Below, in pieces: positions 28,759 through 37,394 of a stretch of 64,000 bases of DNA (within the stretch, counting starts at the first letter, position 1; each line of letters opens with the position of its first letter). The notes beneath the pieces were generated by a model. The model ran no database searches. It had not been told where the DNA came from and saw nothing but the letters and a program-made list of their open reading frames with translations. The position numbers and the translations under genes were made by a program. This DNA is from Gammaproteobacteria bacterium (GTDB taxonomy: Bacteria; Pseudomonadota; Gammaproteobacteria; CAJXQU01), in the NCBI GenBank assembly GCA_026984775.1, contig JALSRM010000029.1:1-64000 (forward strand), read 5' to 3'.

Positions 28759-30407
28759 GCAATTACATTGGTTATCCCGGGAAGTGGGAATCTTGACCGA
28801 CATTCAATCACATCAATAACGGTCAGATTATTCACGTGGTTTAAAGTATGCGTTCCCAATAGCCCTCTCTTCCAATCCGGTCTGATAAGATCAATCGACT
28901 GTTCTTCATATTCGCTTTCGGTCAAGGTCACAATTTCATTAAGTCTCAAACCGTATCCATAACGTACAGAGCAATCCTGAGATGGCCGGATCAGCTTTCC
29001 ATCGTATTTAAAGATCTTGCCTGCAGAACGGGCCCGGGTTATATCTACAACAACTGGATTCAATGGATGTGGCTTCCAGTTCTGGCTAAGCGGAGAGTCA
29101 GCATAGAAAATGGACACCTGGTTATTGATACTTACCCACTCCTTTTGTTTAAGGCTGGTAAACATCCACCATTTGCCCTTATGATAGAAAAGGGTTGTAT
29201 CGACTGCTTCGACTTCGTCCATGAGAATACTATGAAATTCCCAATGATAAGGGAATTTATTAGCCTTATAAATCTCGATTGTATTGTTCTCCCTCGTTTC
29301 GGGAATCATATAAAAATCATCCTGCCATTGGAAAACAAAAGGATAGGAAAGATGGTACGGACGGATCAAGCAAGGTCTTGAGTTTTCTATCCGGCCATCC
29401 TTTGAGATAGCCATCACTGAGATATTTGCATTGTCATGATTATAGAGCGCGTCTTCAAAGAACAGATAATAAGTATCCTCATGAAAAACAATGAAAGGAT
29501 CAGCCCATAGTCCATTCCTTGGGCATGGCAGTCGGCTGAACTCCTTATAGTCGAGGGAGAGTCCATTATCCAACTTATAAAACATGGACCATTGTTCAGA
29601 GAAAAGCTTGTTGGAAATTCGACCTTTTAAAGACTTCTCAACACTTTTCATCAGAAAATGGAACATTCTCATATTCCCAGGGGTATGAAACCGGGGACCT
29701 GTCACACAGATTTCTGATAAATAAGAAGGCTTTTTAAAAATTCTGGGGACAAGATTGTTTTTTGAAAACTGCTTTAGGTTATGAATGAGGATCAATATAC
29801 CTATTCTTTGATAACGAATTCTGTTCAAATAGATAGAGTTGAATTCACAAGGCGAGAATGTATAAATATCCAATATACAGGGATCGCCCTTTTCTCCATG
29901 AGTTGAATGTAAAATACAATCAATTGTCTGGGGTTGTAAATACGTGATCCAAAAGTCAAGTTGTGAGAGATTTACTTTTTTACGACCAAAAAAATACTGG
30001 AGAGTCCATACTCCTGCTCTAGAAATTTTTTTAAGTTCATTTGGAATCTCTTTATCCGTCAGGTTAATCAGGATATCGAGCCCCAAATCTAATATTTCTT
30101 GCTGTTCTTCCTTTTGTGGATTAGTTAGATTAACCGCAATAATTTTTTTATTATTGATTGCCCTTTTGACAGATTCTTCACTGGTTGCAGCCCAACGAGA
30201 CTCATCTAGCTTGCAATAAAAATCATAAAGTAACGTTCTGAATGGAGTAGTTGTATTTCCTTTACCACAGATGGAAGTAATGACTACATTACAGCTTGCA
30301 AAGCCTGATTCATCAATTTCACTGATAATCTCATTAATCCAAAGATTGGATCCCAGATTATCAATAATGAGTCCAACTTTTTTCTTTTTATTATTTCTAT
30401 CCATCAT
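28755..30407 (-). CDS. Two-domain protein: formyltransferase-like plus GINT1-like beta-propeller
   Basis: The 550-residue protein has an N-terminal region (about 10-150) resembling formyltransferase N-domains in layout (VGLIIDNLGSNLWINEIISEI, then DILINLTDKEIPNELKK). Residues about 285-540 resemble the propeller domain of glucosamine inositolphosphorylceramide transferase 1 and family-43-like proteins: LWADPFIVFHEDTYYLFFED, YPFVFQWQDDFYMIPETREN, and AVDTTLFYHKGKWWMFTS. This pairing occurs in bacterial polysaccharide clusters, but no reaction is established to my knowledge. Composition is visibly AT-rich compared with the nuo region. A 58-base gap separates it from the deacetylase gene upstream. 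Confidence 0.68.
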   Translation of the reverse strand: MMDRNNKKKKVGLIIDNLGSNLWINEIISEIDESGFASCNVVITSICGKGNTTTPFRTLLYDFYCKLDESRWAATSEESVKRAINNKKIIAVNLTNPQKEEQQEILDLGLDILINLTDKEIPNELKKISRAGVWTLQYFFGRKKVNLSQLDFWITYLQPQTIDCILHSTHGEKGDPCILDIYTFSPCEFNSIYLNRIRYQRIGILILIHNLKQFSKNNLVPRIFKKPSYLSEICVTGPRFHTPGNMRMFHFLMKSVEKSLKGRISNKLFSEQWSMFYKLDNGLSLDYKEFSRLPCPRNGLWADPFIVFHEDTYYLFFEDALYNHDNANISVMAISKDGRIENSRPCLIRPYHLSYPFVFQWQDDFYMIPETRENNTIEIYKANKFPYHWEFHSILMDEVEAVDTTLFYHKGKWWMFTSLKQKEWVSINNQVSIFYADSPLSQNWKPHPLNPVVVDITRARSAGKIFKYDGKLIRPSQDCSVRYGYGLRLNEIVTLTESEYEEQSIDLIRPDWKRGLLGTHTLNHVNNLTVIDVIECRSRFPLPGITNVIA

Positions 30408-30465
30408 GTATTTTTATATAATTGGATTACACTCGAGATGTGCAATTACCTAGATCTGAGGTTGA

Positions 30466-31482
30466 TTAAATCAACTCTGTGAGTTTGGCCCAGAAAAGAT
30501 TTGGGAGGAATTTTCCATTCTCATCCATACACATTCCGGGATCAACATTGATTCTCAATAATTGGTGAGGATCCTGTCCTTCATGATTAATACCGGTTTC
30601 CGTTGTGCATGCATGAAAATAAGTCTTTCTCACATACCTAAGTGCCAACTCATTATAATCCTGAACCGTCCCGTTTGGATAGGCAAAACCAGTAACAGGT
30701 TTCCCTATTTTATCCTCGATAAGCTGTCTGGATTCAACGATTTCCTTTTCAATGATTTCAGGGTCTTCTCGTGACAGAATAGGATGTGTTATTGTATGTG
30801 AGCCAAAAGTAATCTGGTTTCCCTGCATCTCTTTTATCATTTCCCAAGACAACATGGGACTGAGTTCTAATTTTGTTTCGGCCACTTCGAGTCGATCCAA
30901 AATTGTATCAATCAATCGCATTCTTTTTTCGAGACTGAATAGTTTTAACCATTGGTTCAGTTTTATTACAGCAAAATCCTTATCTGCAGGAGTTGATAAG
31001 GTAAAATTTTCTGAACCGATATCTGTAAGGTTAACCCTTTTCTTACAGGTTTGCCTAATACCGGATGATAACCTTTCATACCAAAACATTAGATCATTCT
31101 GAATATGCCCATAGCTCAAATAGATAATAGCCGGAGCATTATGTTTTTTCAGAATAGGGTAGGCCTTCTCATAATTATTTTTATAACCGTCATCAAATGT
31201 GATCACAAACTTTACTTCCTTGTCTGTGATAAGAGCTCCATTATCATCAAGGATTGACTCGATAGGTACAATTTCAGAACGGGATTCAAGCTCTGTAAGA
31301 ATCTGATCAAAGACAGACGGCGGTATTGTTAATGGAAGCTGATCCAGTATTTCATCTATCTTGTGAAACATAAGAATGATCACACCACCTTTTTTCAGGC
31401 GTTTCTCAACCAGTCCAACATTTTTCAAAGTTGTGGAGAGTGCACGCTTGATAAATCGTCGATATCTCTGCTTTATGGTCAT
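30466..31482 (-). CDS. Polysaccharide deacetylase family protein (CE4)
   Basis: The 338-residue protein carries the NodB motifs: ITFDDGYKNNY (catalytic and metal-binding Asp pair), FGSHTITHP (metal-binding His pair) and FAYPNG. CE4 enzymes remove N- or O-acetyl groups from sugars; here the substrate is probably the locus polysaccharide. No signal peptide is evident, so it may act in the cytoplasm or be anchored by its basic N-terminus. Its start overlaps the stop of the upstream glycosyltransferase by 4 bases. Confidence 0.87.
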   Translation of the reverse strand: MTIKQRYRRFIKRALSTTLKNVGLVEKRLKKGGVIILMFHKIDEILDQLPLTIPPSVFDQILTELESRSEIVPIESILDDNGALITDKEVKFVITFDDGYKNNYEKAYPILKKHNAPAIIYLSYGHIQNDLMFWYERLSSGIRQTCKKRVNLTDIGSENFTLSTPADKDFAVIKLNQWLKLFSLEKRMRLIDTILDRLEVAETKLELSPMLSWEMIKEMQGNQITFGSHTITHPILSREDPEIIEKEIVESRQLIEDKIGKPVTGFAYPNGTVQDYNELALRYVRKTYFHACTTETGINHEGQDPHQLLRINVDPGMCMDENGKFLPNLFWAKLTELI

Positions 31483-32597
31483 AAATTGTACGCATGTAAT
31501 TGACGATAGATTCTGCTGAACTCCCTACTTTGTTTGCCAGCGCTAAATTCATCTTCGGCCTTTTTTCTTGCTTTTCCTCCCATAACCTGTAATTGATTTT
31601 TATTTTCAATAATATAATTCATTTCCTTCGCGAGACTATCAACATTATCGGGGTGAGCCAATCTTCCAACTCCACCTCTCAATAGGTAGCCAACTGCACC
31701 AACATCGGTTGCTACGATAGGTAATGCAGACGCCATTGCCTCAAGAATGCTCATTGGCATCCCTTCGGTCAGGGAAGGGGAAACATAACAGTCCAAATCA
31801 TTCAAAACACGATCAATTTCATTTTGTGTGCCGACAAACTTCACACAGTCCTCCATTCCCTTTTCCCTTGTAAACTCTTTGAGTTCACTGAAAAGTGGGC
31901 CTGTTCCCACTAATAATAGTCCAGTATTGCCATGCTGAAGGTGAGTTTTTGTGAAAGCTTCAATTAAAATTCTATGTCCTTTCTCCTCACTCATCCTGGC
32001 AACCGTTCCAAAAACGAATGTTGATTGACCAAAACCCCAATGCTCCTTACCAAAACCCTTGATTGTCGGATTGAAACTTGCTTCATCAACGCCATTTGCG
32101 ATTAATGACACATTTTCACCAACCCGGCAGGATAGGTCATCATAAAGTGATTGTGAAACTACCGTAACATGGTCCACCATCTTCAGAAGGGTATTCTCAA
32201 TCAGCTCATATACTCTGTTCTTGACGTCCCCTGAAGTTTTTCCATGCTGTGTTGCTACATGTCTACAATTAACAAAACGTGTTGCCATGATCCCATAGAA
32301 ATGACTTTTATAATCATGACTGTGAATGATGTTTATTTCATTTTCTCTACAATAATGAATCAACGATCTGATTGTAGTGAAATCCAACCTTCTACGGCAT
32401 GGAATTTCAAAAACATCCATCCCAGACTGCTCTGCATTTTTCAACAGGGACTGGTCGCCTGTAAGATAATTCTCAATACATGCAAGTTTTGTCTCAAGAT
32501 CGTTTTCTACCCCCCGTTTCATGAGTGTCAAAATGACCCTTTCAGCCCCATAAAAACCTGAACTTGACCGTAAGTGTAAAACCTTGATCGACATCAA
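31479..32597 (-). CDS. Glycosyltransferase family 4
   Basis: The 372-residue GT-B fold protein has an N-terminal acceptor domain (VLHLRSSSGFYGAERVI) and a C-terminal nucleotide-sugar domain with VARMSEEKGHRILIEAF and the EX7E motif in SLTEGMPMSILEAMASALPIV. It should add one sugar to the polysaccharide repeat unit with retention of configuration. The sugar cannot be predicted. It overlaps both neighbours by 4 bases. Confidence 0.9.
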   Translation of the reverse strand: MMSIKVLHLRSSSGFYGAERVILTLMKRGVENDLETKLACIENYLTGDQSLLKNAEQSGMDVFEIPCRRRLDFTTIRSLIHYCRENEINIIHSHDYKSHFYGIMATRFVNCRHVATQHGKTSGDVKNRVYELIENTLLKMVDHVTVVSQSLYDDLSCRVGENVSLIANGVDEASFNPTIKGFGKEHWGFGQSTFVFGTVARMSEEKGHRILIEAFTKTHLQHGNTGLLLVGTGPLFSELKEFTREKGMEDCVKFVGTQNEIDRVLNDLDCYVSPSLTEGMPMSILEAMASALPIVATDVGAVGYLLRGGVGRLAHPDNVDSLAKEMNYIIENKNQLQVMGGKARKKAEDEFSAGKQSREFSRIYRQLHAYNL

Positions 32598-33895
32598 ATC
32601 TTCCTGATAAGCACATCCCTGACTGGGCTTTTCTCTCTGGTCAGAATCAAGGCTCTAAGGGTTAATGCAAGGTATACGTAGAAATAAGCTGATAGTGGAT
32701 AGTGTGTAAAACGATCGCCAAAGATATTGCCAAAAGCAAGACTTACAACGATCCCAAATAGACCTATTCCCAGAGCCTTATACAGAGGATCGTCCGATTC
32801 ATCATATAGATTTCTTCCAACCTTTGATGATCGCCACAAGAGTACAAGAAAGATAATAAATCCAATGACTCCCTGTTCTGCGAGTAACTTCATGTAGTAA
32901 TTATGTGTATCCAGATGATATGGATTGAATTCGACGAATGTCAGAAACCCTTTGCCAACGATCGGATTTTGCAGAAATTGTTCGAATGCAAGCCCCCAAA
33001 AAATGAGACGTGATTGAGCTGACTCATCCCTCTGCGATTCATCCTCAACAAATATAGACTCGACCCGTTCCTGTACAGAGGTCGGGAGAAAGTTAATCAT
33101 AACCCCACCAAAGAGGACCATGACAGGTATCATTATGATTACCAGTTTCCTGTTGATATGCCAAAACATAGCAAACAGTCCTACAACAAATCCAAGGTAT
33201 GCACCTCGTGAATAGCTATAGACCAGGCTGAAGAGGTTGAGAAAAATCATTACTCCTAATACAACTCTTACTTTTGTATTTTTCACAAAGTAAAAAATGG
33301 CCATCAGCAAAAGTGTGTAAGCAGAATAGAAGGTCGCCAGTTCATTACTCCCAAGCAATGAAAAGGTACCCCTTATTCTTAAATCATCATCATAGTGCCA
33401 GCTTGAAACATCACGATATTGTGCAAAGAACACCTTAAACATATAGAGCAATGGCATAACGGTTGCTCCGATAACAAGAATGATCCCCTTTCGATCACGC
33501 ACGCTGTTTAGAGTGATAAAAAATAAGAAAGGGGCCAGTAAAATATCTTTGACATGGGCAATATGTTCGCCCGTTAATTCTCCCAATGTCACCTTCCGCA
33601 TTACAAGTGCAAACAAAAGCGATAAGATATAAAAGATAATCGGTTTATTGAGAGAGGTTTGGGTTTTGATATTTAGCTCAGGCCGCGTTTTCCATATCAG
33701 AAATGCGATTAATATAGATACGTTGAGAAAATTAATTCCACCACCAAGGCTTGGTAACTTTCCAATATAAATATTCTGTAAAGGTATCAAAAAAACTATG
33801 AGAAGAAGGAAATAGTTTGGTTTAATCGGACCCTCGTCACTTGTATCAAAAGAAGATTGCCTGTGATTTTTCTTGATTATGACAGAGTCATTCAT
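32594..33895 (-). CDS. O-antigen ligase/polymerase family membrane protein
   Basis: The 433-residue protein has about 11 transmembrane helices and a large periplasmic loop before NPIVGKGFLTFVEFNPYHLDTHNYYMKLLAEQGVIGF, the Wzy_C (O-antigen ligase-like) signature with its conserved His. It probably polymerises or ligates the glycan in the periplasm. ATG 33895 (MNDSVI) is preferred because AGGAAG lies six bases upstream; a longer frame to 33964 would run 59 bases into the preceding gene. Confidence 0.85.
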   Translation of the reverse strand: MNDSVIIKKNHRQSSFDTSDEGPIKPNYFLLLIVFLIPLQNIYIGKLPSLGGGINFLNVSILIAFLIWKTRPELNIKTQTSLNKPIIFYILSLLFALVMRKVTLGELTGEHIAHVKDILLAPFLFFITLNSVRDRKGIILVIGATVMPLLYMFKVFFAQYRDVSSWHYDDDLRIRGTFSLLGSNELATFYSAYTLLLMAIFYFVKNTKVRVVLGVMIFLNLFSLVYSYSRGAYLGFVVGLFAMFWHINRKLVIIMIPVMVLFGGVMINFLPTSVQERVESIFVEDESQRDESAQSRLIFWGLAFEQFLQNPIVGKGFLTFVEFNPYHLDTHNYYMKLLAEQGVIGFIIFLVLLWRSSKVGRNLYDESDDPLYKALGIGLFGIVVSLAFGNIFGDRFTHYPLSAYFYVYLALTLRALILTREKSPVRDVLIRKI

Positions 33896-33905
33896 TTTAT
33901 CTTCC

Positions 33906-35072
33906 TCACAGGTGTTCATATCCAACATTCGCGTTTGGAGACGTTCTTTGATCTGGCACACCAAGAAGTGTCATATAGTTTTGAAGCATGTAGTCAATCG
34001 AGAATTGGTCAAGAATACTTCGGTATGCATTCCCTGCTAATTCTATCCTTAGATTTGGTAACTCCACCAACTCTTTCATAGCCTGAGAGATCGATTGAGA
34101 ATCGGTTGAGACTAGAAGACCATTGACCCTATCTTCGATTACTTCAACATTCCCGCCTACCCGCGATGCAATTACAGGTTTTCTTGATGCCATTGCCTCT
34201 AGAAGTGCATTCGATAATCCTTCCGTATGACTCGCCAATATAAATATATCGAGGGAGTCCAGAATATCTGGAATATCCTCCCGGGCTCCAAGAAAATGTA
34301 CAAAGGATATAAGCCCAAGTTCCTCTGTCAGCTTCTCAAGATCCGCTCTCAGTGGGCCATCACCTGCCAGGATGAGATGAGCCTTATACCCTTCTTTATG
34401 GATTTTCTTGAGAGCATGCAGTACGGATGCATGATTCTTGACCGGGTTAAGATTTGCCACCATACCAAAAACCAGTGCATTATCAGAAATAGAGTTTTCC
34501 TGTCTTATTTTGCTTCCATTATTTTTTATGAATTGGTTTAAATCTACCGCATTATGAATAACTGTGATTTTTTCTGGGTTTACACCCTGTAAAACAAGCG
34601 ATTTTTTTACAGCATTAGAAACAGCAACGAATTCGGTGAAATATTTGTTTATATGACTATATACGAGTGCAATTTTTCTGCTGTTTTTGAAACCAGTGTC
34701 TCTTCTGTTCGAGATTCGGTTCCTTATCCCAGAAAGCCTACCCAAGATGGCAGTGATGATGTCAGAGGATTCAAAAAAAGACATAACAACATCATATCTG
34801 CCATTACGCATTAGTTTCAGAATCTGTAAATGGTATTTAATGGATGAGAATGAATGGATTTTTCTTAGCGGAATCCTATAATAGTTTATTCCCGGAATGT
34901 TTTTCTTGTTAGTAACTTGATCAATATCATCTGCATCAAAATAAATTACGTCTATCGATAAAAGAGACTGATCAAGGTTCGAGAGAAGATTCCATAGGTG
35001 AGTTTCTGCCCCCCCTTTTCCTCCGACATTAGTGTCAACAAGAATAAGTAATTTTTTTCTCTTTCCTTCCAT
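33906..35072 (-). CDS. Glycosyltransferase family 4
   Basis: The 388-residue GT-B protein opens with LLILVDTNVGGKGGAETHLWNLL and has the donor-site motifs VANLNPVKNHASVLHAL and the EX7E pair in SHTEGLSNALLEAMASRKPVIASRVGG. It is the second GT4 enzyme of the locus. It is the first gene of a run of four minus-strand genes with short gaps or overlaps (33906, 32594, 31479 and 30466). Confidence 0.9.
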   Translation of the reverse strand: MEGKRKKLLILVDTNVGGKGGAETHLWNLLSNLDQSLLSIDVIYFDADDIDQVTNKKNIPGINYYRIPLRKIHSFSSIKYHLQILKLMRNGRYDVVMSFFESSDIITAILGRLSGIRNRISNRRDTGFKNSRKIALVYSHINKYFTEFVAVSNAVKKSLVLQGVNPEKITVIHNAVDLNQFIKNNGSKIRQENSISDNALVFGMVANLNPVKNHASVLHALKKIHKEGYKAHLILAGDGPLRADLEKLTEELGLISFVHFLGAREDIPDILDSLDIFILASHTEGLSNALLEAMASRKPVIASRVGGNVEVIEDRVNGLLVSTDSQSISQAMKELVELPNLRIELAGNAYRSILDQFSIDYMLQNYMTLLGVPDQRTSPNANVGYEHL

Positions 35073-35225
35073 AAAAAAATATTATGTATAAATAAACTGT
35101 AGCCAAGGAATCATTCAGAACCTCTCTGACTGCAATAATGAAAGGAGAAGATTGGGAAGAGGAGATTCATCTATACTATAAAGAAAAGGAGAAGATTTTT
35201 TACCCCATGGTCGGTTGAATAAAAA

Positions 35226-36374
35226 CTATTTTGCTTCACCTGATTCTGTTGGTGGATAAAAGCCGTGGACAACTATTTTTTCTTTTTCCAGGGGATCTTC
35301 AAGTTTTTCCGTTTGATGCTCATTTTTCTCAATCGAAACAAGCTGAGGTGAATGTTCCTTTGTCTGTTCTGTTTCCATATTTCGAAATTCAGCAAGTTTG
35401 CTGTCAATTTCTTTTTTTATGACTGCTCCAATTGCACTAAGTAATTGTTCCTGTTGCAGGAGTGATGGATCACTTGTTACAGCATTCTGGTTTGTAGATG
35501 AAACGTCAGTTCTCATCTGTTGTAAGCCGTTACCAGCAACCGGATCAAGCTCATCCGTTCCCCACGACTCCTCAATAAGGTCACCCCTGACCATTTCAAT
35601 AATTCTTTCGTTAATCTCGTGACTTTCTTCAAGACTGGCACACAAGAGCAGTCGATCACAAAAGACATTTATCTTCCTCGGAATTCCCTGAGCATGTTCA
35701 TGAATTGCATCAAAAGCCAATCTAGTAAAAATAGGATCCCCATTCCATCCGACCATTTTCAAGCGATGAATAATATAGCCTTCTGTTTCCTCACGGGTCA
35801 TAGGCTTGAGATGATAAGCAGCGATCACACGCTGTCGTAGCTGTTCAAACTGTGGCAACCTCATTGTTGCCCTGAACTCTCTCTGCCCCAGAAGAAAGCT
35901 TTGTAATAGAGCTCTTCCTTCCATCTGAAAGTTTGACAACATACGTAATTCTTCAATCGAACGTGGTGGAAGGTTTTGTGCCTCATCAACAAGCAAAAGA
36001 GCTCTTTTCCCTTCATGTGCCAGCTGTCTGAAAAATGTTTCAAGGTTTTTTAGTAGAACCGCCTTTGAAACTCCATCATAAGAAAGACCAAACTCGGCGG
36101 CGACTACTCTTAAGAGATCATCTTCCTGAACCTGGGTTGTGACGACTTTTGCTGTGATAATATGCTTGTTTTCAAGCTCATCAGATAGGGCATTCAGCAG
36201 TGTTGTTTTACCAGTCCCCACATCCCCGGTAATGACGATAAAACCTTCTCCTGCCTTTATTCCATACAAAAGGTAGGACAAGGCACGCTTATGCCCATCA
36301 CTTTCAAAAAAGAATCTATGGTCAGGCGTTAACTGGAACGGTTTGCCTGTGAAATTGTAATATTCTTGATACAT
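35226..36374 (-). CDS. XrtA/PEP-CTERM-associated ATPase (ExeA-like AAA)
   Basis: The 382-residue protein has the start MYQEYYNFTGKPFQLTPDHRFFF typical of the PEP-CTERM-locus secretion ATPase family, Walker A GDVGTGKT at 50-57 and Walker B ALLLVDEAQNLP near 121-132. After about residue 265 comes a low-complexity Glu- and Lys-rich tail. Family members accompany exosortase-linked exopolysaccharide genes; the molecular role is unknown. An 82-base gap separates it from the tyrosine autokinase gene. Confidence 0.88.
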   Translation of the reverse strand: MYQEYYNFTGKPFQLTPDHRFFFESDGHKRALSYLLYGIKAGEGFIVITGDVGTGKTTLLNALSDELENKHIITAKVVTTQVQEDDLLRVVAAEFGLSYDGVSKAVLLKNLETFFRQLAHEGKRALLLVDEAQNLPPRSIEELRMLSNFQMEGRALLQSFLLGQREFRATMRLPQFEQLRQRVIAAYHLKPMTREETEGYIIHRLKMVGWNGDPIFTRLAFDAIHEHAQGIPRKINVFCDRLLLCASLEESHEINERIIEMVRGDLIEESWGTDELDPVAGNGLQQMRTDVSSTNQNAVTSDPSLLQQEQLLSAIGAVIKKEIDSKLAEFRNMETEQTKEHSPQLVSIEKNEHQTEKLEDPLEKEKIVVHGFYPPTESGEAK

Positions 36375-36456
36375 GAGCTTTTATGTTTTCGATCCTTTAA
36401 TTTCCTGCCAATTCTGTTTCAGGGAATCTTCCAAGGCATTCGGCAGAGCTGATAAG

Positions 36457-37374
36457 TTACCTATGGTAATAACCATAGTATCCTGATTCTGCCTCTTCAC
36501 TACTTTGATTCAGAATCAAACCAACATATTTGGAATGATCAAGGCGTTCTATGGCGTTGATAAATTCCACCTCTTTTGTTTCACCTGCACGAACGACAAA
36601 AGCAACCTGACCAACAAGGCTGGCCAGAACTGGGGCTTCACTCGTCACAAGGATAGGCGGACAATCAAAAATAATTATTCGATCCTTATATCGACTGGCA
36701 AACTCTTCAATCATCGATGCCATACGATTACTGGACATAAGTTCGGTTGAATTGCTCACTTTGTTTCCTGTTGGTAATACAGTCAAGCCTTCGATATCTG
36801 TTTTGAGTAATACTTCATGTAATTCGGCATCACCTTTGAGGTAATCTGTCAGACCTCGTCTCCCTGCAAGTCCAAAAGATTTGGTTGCATCAGACTTTGC
36901 GATATCTGCATCAACCAACAGAACAGTTCGGTCAATTTCACGGGCAATGCTCATGGCCAGATTTGTTGCGATAAATGTCTTGCCTTCATCAGGGACTGAA
37001 CTTGTCACCATAATGAGATTCCCTTTATCAACTGGAGAATCACCCAATCCAGCGGCATTTACGAGTAACCTGCGTTTGATCATTCGCAGCTCCTCATGGA
37101 GTCGTGGATTATCTTCTTCGGAAAGAATTATGTGCTCTTTCTGTAATTGCTTCAGATCAATTGATACAGTTTCTGAAGCCTCAGTATCAGAAGCAGATGG
37201 ACCTATATTTTTCTGATCGGCACTTGAAAATCTGTGGCCGCTGACACGATCGGCCTCGGCAAGAACTTCTCCAAAAACCGGTGAAACAGTCTCTGATTCC
37301 TTTTGCTCAACAACTTTATTCGGTGTTATCGGCTCATTCGTTAGCTTGTCAACTGCTTTTTCTATGATACTCAT
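36457..37374 (-). CDS. XrtA-associated tyrosine autokinase (BY-kinase)
   Basis: The 305-residue cytoplasmic kinase has Walker A SSVPDEGKT (125-133), Walker A' VLLVDADI (151-158), Walker B IIIFDCPP and a C-terminal tyrosine cluster ESGYYGYYHR (Tyr 299, 300, 302, 303). BY-kinases of this type work with the chain-length protein and control polymer length by cycles of autophosphorylation. Its start lies 20 bases after the chain-length gene, its expected partner. Confidence 0.93.
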   Translation of the reverse strand: MSIIEKAVDKLTNEPITPNKVVEQKESETVSPVFGEVLAEADRVSGHRFSSADQKNIGPSASDTEASETVSIDLKQLQKEHIILSEEDNPRLHEELRMIKRRLLVNAAGLGDSPVDKGNLIMVTSSVPDEGKTFIATNLAMSIAREIDRTVLLVDADIAKSDATKSFGLAGRRGLTDYLKGDAELHEVLLKTDIEGLTVLPTGNKVSNSTELMSSNRMASMIEEFASRYKDRIIIFDCPPILVTSEAPVLASLVGQVAFVVRAGETKEVEFINAIERLDHSKYVGLILNQSSEEAESGYYGYYHR

Positions 37375-37394
37375 AATCTTTTATTCTCATAATC

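Noticed and set aside
35141-35197. Direct repeat AAAGGAGAAGATT (35141 and 35185)
   Set aside because: Two purine-rich copies in a short intergenic gap; too simple in sequence to read as a regulatory pair.
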